Shown here one piece after another: positions 1 through 5,027 of a stretch of DNA of 5,184 bases. The stretch comes from Nocardia sp. (GTDB lineage: Bacteria > Actinomycetota > Actinomycetes > Mycobacteriales > Mycobacteriaceae): the NCBI GenBank assembly GCA_013361595.1, contig JABFXT010000428.1, forward strand, positions 1 through 5,184. Direction: 5' to 3'. The position numbers were made by a program, and so were the translations under genes. A model generated the notes under the pieces. It saw only the letters and a program-made list of their open reading frames with translations. It made no database searches and was not told where the DNA came from. Every line of letters starts with the position of its first letter. Position 1 is the stretch's first letter.

Positions 1-29
1 AACGGCGAGACCAAGGGGGCCTCAACCCC

Positions 30-48
30 GCGCCGCCGCAGGCGGCGC
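30..48 (-). terminator. Hairpin just downstream of the thioesterase gene
   Basis: An 8-bp perfect GC stem (GCGCCGCC at 30-37 pairing with GGCGGCGC at 41-48, loop GCA) begins 12 bases beyond the stop codon of the minus-strand thioesterase gene. Its position suits a terminator, but no T-run follows on the minus strand, so it would be a U-tract-less hairpin of the kind often seen in actinobacteria. It could equally serve a plus-strand gene ending left of the window. Confidence 0.35.
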
Positions 49-60
49 CGAAAACACAGC

Positions 61-831
61 CTAGAGAGGTGCTACGCGGACGATGGTGGTGGTGATCCCG
101 TCGGCCACGAACCACATGCGCAGAGTGGGGCGGCCGGTTGTCCGGTCGCCGGGTTCGTATCGGCTGCGGACGCTGATGTGCTGGCGGGCCAGTACCGGTG
201 CGACGTACTCGATGACCGCGCGATGCGGGCCGCTGACCAGTTTCGGGTAGTCGACCAGATATTGCTCGACAGCCTGCCAGTAGCAGGTGTTGTTCACATG
301 GTTGTACTGGTCGATATCGGTGGCCCGTAGCGGGAACGGTAGGTCGGTTTCGGATTCCGGTGGGGCGGTGTCGGTCAGCCAGGGCCGCCAGCGCAGCCGT
401 TGTTCGGTGGTGGTCTGCGCGAGATAGGCCAGGCCCGCGTCGCTGATGCGGGCGGGCATATTGTTCGACTCGTTGATATTGATCCAGAAACCTTCGGTTT
501 CGATCAGGCCGCCGCGATCGCTGGTGATCCGGACCCGCATATTCGCCCAGCGGGTGGACATGCTCGAACACCAGCGACGCAGTTGGACGCGGTCGGGCCA
601 GAGCACCGGCCGGACCACGTCGATGACGGTGCGCCGGATGATCCAGCTCGGGTCGCTGCGCTCCAGGACCGATTGCTGGAGGTGTTCCCAGGCGATGTCC
701 TGTAGGTAGCGGGCGACGCCGTCGAGGCGTAGACGGTTGTACGGGTCCACGTCGCCGGCTCGCACCGGCCACGCCGTAACGAACCCCATGCCCTCCTGGG
801 GAAGCGGGGCGAGCGGCTGATCGAGTGACAC
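61..831 (-). CDS. Acyl-ACP thioesterase-like double-hotdog protein
   Basis: This 256-residue protein resembles the acyl-ACP thioesterase family (FatA/FatB-like), whose members hydrolyse acyl-ACP or related acyl thioesters in the cytosol. Two hotdog repeats are visible. The first starts near residue 18 and has a long central helix (about 34-52, RLRLDGVARYLQDIAWEHL). The second starts near 166 and carries the motif DIDQYNHVNN (172-181), with D174, N177, H178 and N180-N181. The strand ending IEY (207-209) matches the strand that precedes the Glu/Cys pair in plant enzymes. That pair appears to be replaced here (P212 and V213 region), and the family Asn seems shifted by one position, so the catalytic residues are uncertain. 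The size fits the bacterial family. The start is GTG at 829-831, chosen because GAGGAG lies five bases upstream. The gene lies 127 bases downstream of the SLT gene on the same strand, and a TAAAGT box (890-895, minus) could be a -10 element, so it may have its own promoter. Natural substrate unknown. No signal peptide or membrane segment is seen. Confidence 0.88.
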   Translation of the reverse strand: MSLDQPLAPLPQEGMGFVTAWPVRAGDVDPYNRLRLDGVARYLQDIAWEHLQQSVLERSDPSWIIRRTVIDVVRPVLWPDRVQLRRWCSSMSTRWANMRVRITSDRGGLIETEGFWININESNNMPARISDAGLAYLAQTTTEQRLRWRPWLTDTAPPESETDLPFPLRATDIDQYNHVNNTCYWQAVEQYLVDYPKLVSGPHRAVIEYVAPVLARQHISVRSRYEPGDRTTGRPTLRMWFVADGITTTIVRVAPL

Positions 832-836
832 TTGTG

Positions 837-842
837 CTCCTC
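837..842 (-). promoter_or_regulatory. Ribosome binding site setting the GTG start of the thioesterase
   Basis: GAGGAG read on the minus strand lies five bases before the GTG at 831-829. It supports this start over the internal ATG at residue 15, which sits just before the first hotdog domain. Confidence 0.75.
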
Positions 843-915
843 GCGCGGCGGGCTGGGCCGCGGTACTTCTGCGTGTTTCCTGTGAGACGACTTTACGGGG
901 CCTGTGTCACCGCGC

Positions 916-949
916 CACGCCGAGCCGCCTGTTCGTTGTGTTCGGCGTG
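916..949 (-). terminator. Possible weak hairpin after the SLT-domain gene
   Basis: On the minus strand CACGCCGA (949-942) can pair with TCGGCGTG (923-916) across an 18-base loop, starting 9 bases after the SLT gene's stop codon. The stem is GC-rich but the loop is long and no T-run follows, so termination here is doubtful. Read-through into the thioesterase gene remains possible. Confidence 0.22.
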
Positions 950-958
950 TGCCGGTGG

Positions 959-2089
959 TCAGTATCCGACGTAGCCGGAGCCGTTGGAGACCCCGACCAC
1001 CCCGGGGACGTTGCCGAGCGAACCGTATCGCTCGATGGCGTATCGGGTACCGGCGATGATGTTGTCCACCGGGTTCCAGATATCGCCGTGGCCGGGCAGT
1101 GAGTAGGAGTTGAAGGTGGGGTCGATGGTCTGCATGAGACCCTTCGACGGGATGCCCGCTGCGGCGTTGCTGTCCCAGAGGTTGATCGCGTTCGGGTTGC
1201 CGCCGGATTCGCGTTCGATGATCAGGGCGATGGTGGCGGCCTCGGAATCATCGATCTTGTAGCCGTTCTCGCGCAGTACCCGGATGGCCTCTTTTATCCA
1301 TTCCGCCCGGTCGCCGGTGGGCATGGTGGTGGGGGCGGCACCGGAGGAGAGCGCGGGACCGTCCGAACCGCTGTCGGTGGATCCGCCCCCCAGCAGGGCA
1401 CTGGACGGGCCGCCACTGGTGGCGGGGTATCCGGAGCTGCTCGGGGTGTCGGCCGTGGTTGCCGGTGCGCTGGTGATCACCGGGACCGTCGGGGCAGGGG
1501 CGGTCCCCGGATCACCCAGGACGTCGTAGGCATGCTCCAGCGCGGTGACTGCCTGCTGGACCTGCGTGGTCGCCCGATTCGCCGTATCCTCGGCGGCTTT
1601 CAGAGCATTGACGATATGCCACTGATAGGAGGCCGCGACGAGTCGTTGACCCAGTTCGGTGCGCTGCATCTCGGGGGAGTCGGCGGTATCGCCGGCCGCC
1701 CGGCGCAGATGGTCGATCCGCGCCCCGGCGGTGACCGTACCGTCGTCGGCGACCTCGAAGGCCGGTAGCGGCGGTTGCGCGGTATTGCGGGCGTTATCGC
1801 GCATCAGCAGGACTTTGTTCTTCGCCTCGATCAGGTTGGCGACTTCGGCGCGCAGGGCGGTGTCCAGTCTCAGCAGGGCCGCGCTCACCGCGCCGGTCCG
1901 CGTGCGTTCGGTATCCATCCGGGTACCGGCGGCGGCACCTGCGGGCCCGGTCCAGTTCATCGCCCGGGTATCGGTGACCGCGGTGCCGGTGAGTTGGTCG
2001 AGCCGGCCGGCCATTGTGTTGGCGTGGGTGGCGGCCGCGGTGAGGTGGTCGCTCTGCCACTGTTCGACATTGCCGATGGTGAGCGTCAT
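959..2089 (-). CDS. T7SS-linked protein with C-terminal lytic transglycosylase (SLT) domain
   Basis: This 376-residue protein has three parts. Residues 1-192 are mostly helical and Ala-rich, with a WTG turn at 46-48 as in WXG100/ESX proteins. Residues 194-258 are a Ser/Thr/Pro/Gly/Ala linker. Residues 260-376 are an SLT-type lysozyme-like domain: the helix before ERESGG carries the likely catalytic Glu (E294-S295), GLMQ at 317-320 is the second family motif, and IIAGTRYAIERYG (344-356) is the third. SLT enzymes cleave the glycan strands of peptidoglycan. No Sec signal peptide is present, and no YxxxD/E is seen in the helical region. With the neighbouring EspC-like gene this argues for export with a partner through an ESX system; that is inference. 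The ATG at 2089 overlaps the upstream stop codon as ATGA and has no good ribosome binding site, indicating translational coupling. The reading frame stays open further upstream, but there it overlaps the EspC-like gene and looks noncoding. The C-terminus (GSGYVGY) is complete. Confidence 0.9.
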   Translation of the reverse strand: MTLTIGNVEQWQSDHLTAAATHANTMAGRLDQLTGTAVTDTRAMNWTGPAGAAAGTRMDTERTRTGAVSAALLRLDTALRAEVANLIEAKNKVLLMRDNARNTAQPPLPAFEVADDGTVTAGARIDHLRRAAGDTADSPEMQRTELGQRLVAASYQWHIVNALKAAEDTANRATTQVQQAVTALEHAYDVLGDPGTAPAPTVPVITSAPATTADTPSSSGYPATSGGPSSALLGGGSTDSGSDGPALSSGAAPTTMPTGDRAEWIKEAIRVLRENGYKIDDSEAATIALIIERESGGNPNAINLWDSNAAAGIPSKGLMQTIDPTFNSYSLPGHGDIWNPVDNIIAGTRYAIERYGSLGNVPGVVGVSNGSGYVGY

Positions 2090-2418
2090 ACCGCGGTGTC
2101 CAGTCCGACTGTGGTGAGCGCCCCGGTGACCTCCGCCTCGGTCGACTCGTAGTCGCCCGCGCTGGTGCGCAGGGTGGCGGCGACCGTCGTGAGGCGGTCG
2201 GCGATCCGGTGCAGGCATGAGGAGGTGAGGTCGGCCGCGCGCTGGGCGGGCGGGCCGAAGCCGGTACCGGGAAGCGCGGTCGCGGCTGCCGCGAATACCT
2301 CGCCGGTGTCGAGCGCGGTGACCGCGTCCCCCTCGGTATCGAGCCGACCGGCGAAACCGCGCAGCAGGCCGGGGTCGACCCGTACCGTTGTGCTGGGTGC
2401 GCTCGTCTCTTCGTTCAT
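2086..2418 (-). CDS. EspC-like type VII secretion protein
   Basis: This 110-residue protein fits the EspC / ESX-1 secretion-associated family (DUF2580-like). It has an N-terminal VDPGLLRGFAGRLDTEG helix (14-30), a loop around FGPP (54-57) where WXG100 proteins have WxG, and a second long helix (about 60-89). That helix ends in YESTE (90-94), a match to the general T7SS export motif YxxxD/E. No Sec signal peptide is seen. The start is ATG at 2418, after a modest GGGGG ribosome binding site. A longer reading frame to 2607 exists, but its extra N-terminus is Arg/Pro-rich and lies in the divergent promoter region. The gene is first in a two-gene unit and overlaps the SLT gene by four bases. It probably forms a helical-hairpin heterodimer with the SLT protein's N-terminal domain and supplies the export signal. 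Family assignment rests on pattern and context, not on a search. Confidence 0.85.
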   Translation of the reverse strand: MNEETSAPSTTVRVDPGLLRGFAGRLDTEGDAVTALDTGEVFAAAATALPGTGFGPPAQRAADLTSSCLHRIADRLTTVAATLRTSAGDYESTEAEVTGALTTVGLDTAV

Positions 2419-2659
2419 TCGTCCCCCAGGGATTCCCGCCCGTTCCTGTCGTGGCCGAGCGTAACAAAACGGCCTGTTTCCCGAGGCCGGCCCGGCCGGG
2501 TGCGATCGGGTGGGCGATGTGGTGCGTGCGCATCGGCCGGCCCGGCGGGGGATGGACTTCGGCCGGTCGTGCCCATTAAGTTGATGAGGACGGGTGGATT
2601 GGTACATATCGACTGGCGCGTCTCTATAGCCGCCGGTCGGCGAACAGAGAGGTCGGCAT
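2419..2659. promoter_or_regulatory. Divergent promoter region between the ESX pair and the oxidoreductase
   Basis: These 241 bases separate divergent genes and so should hold both promoters. Candidates are weak matches. For the minus-strand pair there is TACGCT (2458-2463 read on the minus strand), a TANNNT -10 type, about 40 bases from the ATG. For the plus-strand gene there is TTGATG (2581-2586) with TACATA (2603-2608) at 16-base spacing, or TTGGTA (2599-2604) with TCTATA (2623-2628) at 18. Several CCGGCC palindromes (about 2486-2545) are present, but these are common in such GC-rich DNA. No operator could be assigned to a known regulator. Confidence 0.4.
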
Positions 2660-3634
2660 ATGCGCGCAGCTCAGGTCAGCAAACTCGAAGGACCGGAAGC
2701 CATCGAAATCGTCGATATCCCGGAGCCGAAGCCGTTGCCGGGGGGTGTGGTGATCGATGTCCACGCCGCCGGAGTCGCGTTCCCCGATGTGCTGATGACC
2801 CGTGGGCTCTACCAGATGAAACCGCCGATGCCGTTCGTGGTCGGCGGCGAGGTCGCCGGCGTGGTGCGCGAAGCCCCCGAGGGCTCGCATGTGCAGCCCG
2901 GTGACCGGGTCTGCGCCCTGACCATGCTCGGCAACGCCATGGCCGAGGTCGCCACGACCACCGCCGAGATGGTCTTCAAGCTTCCGGACAATATCTCTTT
3001 CGAGGCCGGTGCCGGCATTCTGTTCAACGACCTCACCGTCCACTTCTGCCTGCGTAACCGTGGCCGGCTCGCCGAAGGCGAAACCGTGCTGGTGCACGGC
3101 GCGGCCGGTGGGATCGGCACGTCCACCCTGCGACTGGCCGTTGCGCTGGGCGCGGGCCGGACGATCGCTGTGGTGAGCACGGAGGAGAAAGCCGAAATCG
3201 CGCGCGCCCACGGTGCCACCGATGTGGTCCTCACCGATGGCTGGCTCGATCGGGTCAAGGAACTCACCGACAATCGCGGTGTGGATATCGTGCTCGACCC
3301 GGTGGGCGGTGACCGGTTCACCGACAGCGTTCGGTCGCTGGCGCGCGGCGGCCGGCTGCTGGTGGTGGGTTTCACCGGCGGCGATATCCCGACTGTGAAG
3401 GTGAACCGGCTGCTGCTGAAAAATGTCGAGGTCGTCGGTGCGGGGTGGGGTGAATGGGTGATTTCGCATCCGGGTTATCTCCTCGAGCAGTGGGCCGAGG
3501 TGGAACCGCTGTTCGCGGCCGGCAAGATCGCCGCGCCGCAGGCTGTGCTCTTCCCGCTGGAGCAGGCCGCGCAGGCAGTCGCTTCGCTGGAGAACCGCGC
3601 CGCCACCGGCAAAGTCGTAGTGACACTTCGCTGA
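2660..3634 (+). CDS. Zinc-independent NADPH:quinone oxidoreductase-type MDR protein
   Basis: This 324-residue protein is a medium-chain dehydrogenase/reductase of the quinone oxidoreductase (QOR/zeta-crystallin) group. These cytosolic enzymes reduce quinones or enones with NADPH. Residues 1-120 form the GroES-like substrate domain, with the family stretch AAGVAFPDVLMTRGLY (36-51) and VGGEVAGVV (61-69) followed by PGDRV (80-84). Residues about 125-265 form the Rossmann domain, with VLVHGAAGGIG (143-153) as the nucleotide-binding loop and VDIVLDPVGG (208-217) as a conserved strand and turn. The C-terminus ATGKVVVTLR is typical. The cysteine cluster and zinc ligands of alcohol dehydrogenases are absent. 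The length matches the family. The ATG is preceded by AGAGAGG at seven-base spacing. The gene stands alone on its strand, is divergent from the ESX pair, and ends in a strong terminator 10 bases after its stop. The exact substrate cannot be read from sequence; an acyl-CoA or enone reductase role is also possible. Confidence 0.93.
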   Translation: MRAAQVSKLEGPEAIEIVDIPEPKPLPGGVVIDVHAAGVAFPDVLMTRGLYQMKPPMPFVVGGEVAGVVREAPEGSHVQPGDRVCALTMLGNAMAEVATTTAEMVFKLPDNISFEAGAGILFNDLTVHFCLRNRGRLAEGETVLVHGAAGGIGTSTLRLAVALGAGRTIAVVSTEEKAEIARAHGATDVVLTDGWLDRVKELTDNRGVDIVLDPVGGDRFTDSVRSLARGGRLLVVGFTGGDIPTVKVNRLLLKNVEVVGAGWGEWVISHPGYLLEQWAEVEPLFAAGKIAAPQAVLFPLEQAAQAVASLENRAATGKVVVTLR

Positions 3635-3644
3635 CGCCGCATCC

Positions 3645-3685
3645 CCGGCCCGCATCCGCGAAGACGGGTGCGGGCCGGACCTTTT
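3645..3685 (+). terminator. Intrinsic terminator of the oxidoreductase gene
   Basis: CCGGCCCGCATCC (3645-3657) pairs with GGGTGCGGGCCGG (3666-3678) in a 13-bp stem with one G-T wobble and an eight-base loop. ACC and then TTTT (3682-3685) follow. It lies 10 bases beyond the stop codon, giving a classic rho-independent terminator in the gene's direction. Confidence 0.88.
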
Positions 3686-3896
3686 CGAAATGCGCTCCGG
3701 CCGGGCCGGAACGGCGATTTCCGCCGCCGCGCTCGACGCGCCCGCGGTGTCTCGCTCGATCCTCGGTGCAGGTCACCGGCCCGGCTTGCATCGAATACAG
3801 TCCGGCCGATCCGTCTCGGACCGATTCTTCGCGGTTCGCAGCTCCTATTCGACGCCGCCACCCGGGTTCCGCGCGGTCGTGGTGAACGACGCGCCG

Positions 3897-3936
3897 CGTA
3901 GCCGGTAGGCAGCGCCCGTAGCCGGTAGGCAGCGCC
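3897..3936. repeat. Perfect 20-bp tandem duplication
   Basis: The unit cgtagccggtaggcagcgcc occurs twice head to tail (3897-3916 and 3917-3936) with no mismatch. Only a short, imperfect resemblance (gcgccgcgta) precedes the first copy, so there are two real copies. It lies in noncoding DNA. It may be a replication-slippage duplication; a paired binding site is possible but unsupported. Confidence 0.9.
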
Positions 3937-4138
3937 GGTCGCGGTTCGCCGGTTCATCGGACAGTCCTACACGACGGCGAGCCGCCCGATACGAGGTCCG
4001 GCGCGGGCGGGGTTAAAGGCAATACGCGTCGGTGGCCGGCGGCCCGGAAAAATCCGAAATTCGATGGAACCCATCTTCGGTCGGCCCCGTCTGTGTATCT
4101 GACGGAGATTTTCGAGCAAGAACAGAGTCGTGGCTCGT

Positions 4139-4177
4139 CGGCAGTCGGTACGGAAAACTGCCGTCGAGTAATTCGAC
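4139..4177. repeat. Overlapping inverted repeats upstream of the secreted-protein gene
   Basis: CGGCAGT (4139-4145) pairs with ACTGCCG (4157-4163) across 11 bases. GTCGA (4163-4167) pairs with TCGAC (4173-4177) across GTAAT, sharing base 4163 with the first stem. Lying about 140-180 bases before the start codon, they could be an operator or structured leader. Short arms like these also arise by chance. Confidence 0.35.
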
Positions 4178-4254
4178 ATGTGCATCGGGAGGGGAGTGAA
4201 TCGCGGGTAGAAGCATGGCCGCATCGGCCGGTGGGCATCGAGAGTATTCGAGGG

Positions 4255-4284
4255 AGGTGTGCTCCCGGAATATCCGGAACACCT
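4255..4284 (+). promoter_or_regulatory. Imperfect leader hairpin before the secreted-protein ribosome binding site
   Basis: AGGTGT (4255-4260) pairs with ACACCT (4279-4284), and inside it CCGGA (4265-4269) pairs with TCCGG (4273-4277) around an ATA loop, with an unequal internal loop (GCTC against A). The hairpin ends 12 bases before the purine-rich ribosome binding site. Its left arm contains part of a second Shine-Dalgarno-like string, GGGAGG (4252-4257). A role in leader stability or translation control is possible but inferred. Confidence 0.35.
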
Positions 4285-4295
4285 CTATGTTTTCC

Positions 4296-4304
4296 AAAGA
4301 GGAG
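4296..4304 (+). promoter_or_regulatory. Ribosome binding site setting the secreted-protein start
   Basis: AAAGAGGAG lies 11 bases before the ATG at 4316, a slightly long but workable spacing. It favours this start over the in-frame GTG at 4259, which would add 19 residues in front of the signal peptide and has GGGAGG only one base away. Confidence 0.6.
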
Positions 4305-4315
4305 TATTTCGAACA

Positions 4316-4822
4316 ATGGTTTCTTTTGATCGTTCTGTCGCTGCTGGTCTGGCAGTCGCGTGCGCTGTATCGCTGGTCGGTTTCGCGGCCGCGACCGCAC
4401 ATGCCGCGCCGAACTCGTCTCCTGTCGGCGGGCCCGTGCTCAGGGTCGGCGTACCCCCGGCGCCCACGATCGCCGGTGGTGCCGAGGATCGACTGTCGGG
4501 ATTGCCCGCGGGGGCGAGTCGTGAGCAGGTGGTCCAGGCGCTGTATCCGAACGATCCGGGAGCGCAGCAGACCATTTTGGCCAGCTGGGACGGATTGAGT
4601 GGCTGGGGAACTGCCTGGAAGGCGACCAAATGCGCGGCCGTTCTCGGCGGGTTCGTCGCCGGAAATGTTGCCCTGGTCAGCAAGTTGACCAAACTCGGCG
4701 GTTTTGCCAAGGGTGCGGCTCTGATCGCGCAAGCCGGTAATGTCGAGGAGCGTATGGAACTGCTTCTCAGCATTTTCGGTGAGGTGATGGGTCTCAATAT
4801 GATCGCGAGCAACTGCGGATGA
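4316..4822 (+). CDS. Small secreted protein of unknown function
   Basis: I do not recognise this 168-residue protein. It begins with a clear Sec signal peptide: MVSFDR, then a hydrophobic Ala/Val/Leu core (about 8-26), then ATAHA (26-30) as an AxA signal peptidase site before APNSS. The mature part (about 138 residues) has a Pro/Gly-rich N-terminal stretch (31-66) and a helical, Gly/Ala-rich C-terminal half. That half holds the apolar GxxxG-type segment CAAVLGGFVAGNVALVSKL (106-124), then a Lys-containing segment to about 140, then an acidic helix (144-156). Mature residues C106 and C167 could form a disulfide that ties the C-terminus back. Charged residues balance overall, but 100-140 is purely basic. 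Reported from sequence: the gene is GC-poorer than its neighbours (about 48-58% per line near its 3' end). It stands alone, with a hairpin terminator 38 bases downstream. A toxin or bacteriocin-like role is one guess; a structural envelope protein is another. Confidence 0.82.
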   Translation: MVSFDRSVAAGLAVACAVSLVGFAAATAHAAPNSSPVGGPVLRVGVPPAPTIAGGAEDRLSGLPAGASREQVVQALYPNDPGAQQTILASWDGLSGWGTAWKATKCAAVLGGFVAGNVALVSKLTKLGGFAKGAALIAQAGNVEERMELLLSIFGEVMGLNMIASNCG

Positions 4823-4860
4823 GCCGGGGCTTTCGGTAGTTCGATATCGCGCATGACGCG

Positions 4861-4910
4861 GGCGAGGGCGTAATTCTGGGATAATTTATCCCGAGAATTA
4901 CGCCCTCGCC
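4861..4910. terminator. Near-perfect 50-base hairpin between convergent genes
   Basis: The left arm 4861-4884 matches the reverse complement of the right arm 4886-4910 over 24 bases, with one extra base (G4893) in the right arm. The apex GGGATAATTTATCCC leaves a tiny loop. The outer ends are GC-rich (GGCGAGGGCG) and the middle is AT-rich. It sits 38 bases after the secreted-protein stop and about 117 bases beyond the end of the opposing gene, so a bidirectional terminator is the simplest reading. No T-run follows on either strand, and the stem is longer than most terminators. Confidence 0.7.
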
Positions 4911-4940
4911 GATGAGATATGCCGGAGGCTGTTCGGGCCC

Positions 4941-4966
4941 CGGTGCCCGGCCGCGGTGCCCGGGCA
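4941..4966. repeat. Short direct and inverted GC repeat, possible terminator for the minus-strand gene
   Basis: CGGTGCCCGG occurs at 4941-4950 and again at 4954-4963, a 13-base period. The same stretch forms a 7-bp hairpin: TGCCCGG (4944-4950) with CCGGGCA (4960-4966) and a nine-base loop. It lies 62 bases beyond the stop of the minus-strand partial gene. There is no T-run, so a termination role is tentative. Confidence 0.3.
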
Positions 4967-5027
4967 GTCGAAGGTGGCGGCCGGAGACCTCGGCGCGGCC
5001 GAAAAGGTGTGCGACTACCGCGCCCGC

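Larger units (their letters stand above)
3686..4250. other. Long intergenic stretch with no supportable gene
   Basis: No open frame here has a ribosome binding site plus sensible composition. The open frames present translate to Arg/Pro/Ser-rich, low-complexity sequence on both strands. A 72-codon plus-strand frame (3690-3908) has about 79% G/C third positions but no ribosome binding site, and it starts right after the terminator. The left half is GC-rich and contains a 20-bp tandem duplication. The right half (from about 4020) drops to 55-60% GC and holds short inverted repeats ahead of the secreted-protein gene, so it is probably that gene's promoter and leader. No clear -35/-10 pair was found. 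Confidence 0.5.

Noticed and set aside
2..64. Possible C-terminus of a plus-strand gene ending TAG at 62-64
   Set aside because: Only 20 codons are visible (Pro/Ala/Gly-rich) and they run through the GC hairpin. It cannot be told from chance without sequence to the left.
2090..2533. N-terminal extension of the SLT protein back to 2533
   Set aside because: The added ~148 residues overlap the EspC-like gene in another frame, are rich in Arg, Gly and His, and have no ribosome binding site. The ATGA overlap at 2086-2089 gives a natural start.
2419..2607. N-terminal extension of the EspC-like protein to 2607
   Set aside because: The extra residues are Arg/Pro-rich and unlike any EspC-type N-terminus, and they would cover the divergent promoter region. 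The ATG at 2418 starts the family-like sequence.
2624..3655. 343-codon open frame antisense to the oxidoreductase
   Set aside because: Its His/Arg/Gly/Asp-rich translation is the usual mirror of a GC-rich coding frame. The plus-strand gene has clear family motifs throughout.
3696..3710. Palindrome TCCGGCCGGGCCGGA
   Set aside because: GGCC/CCGG strings recur throughout this GC-rich window, so it carries little information alone.
3690..3908. 72-codon plus-strand frame in the intergenic stretch
   Set aside because: It has fairly G/C-rich third positions but no ribosome binding site, starts four bases after the terminator T-run, has no recognisable motif, and ends inside the tandem repeat.
3475..3957. 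160-codon minus-strand frame crossing the oxidoreductase 3' end and the tandem repeat
   Set aside because: It is Arg/Ala/Pro-rich, runs antisense over a real gene, and shows no start signal or motif.
4287..4598. Overlapping frame starting MFSKEEYFEQWFLLIVLSLLVW, with a membrane-like segment
   Set aside because: It lacks a well-placed ribosome binding site, turns Arg/Pro-rich after about 35 codons, and overlaps the secreted-protein frame, which has a full signal peptide with an AxA site. The apolar run is the shadow of that signal peptide.
4013..4732. 239-codon minus-strand frame across the secreted-protein gene
   Set aside because: It is Arg-, Ser- and Pro-rich without motifs and is antisense to a better-supported gene.
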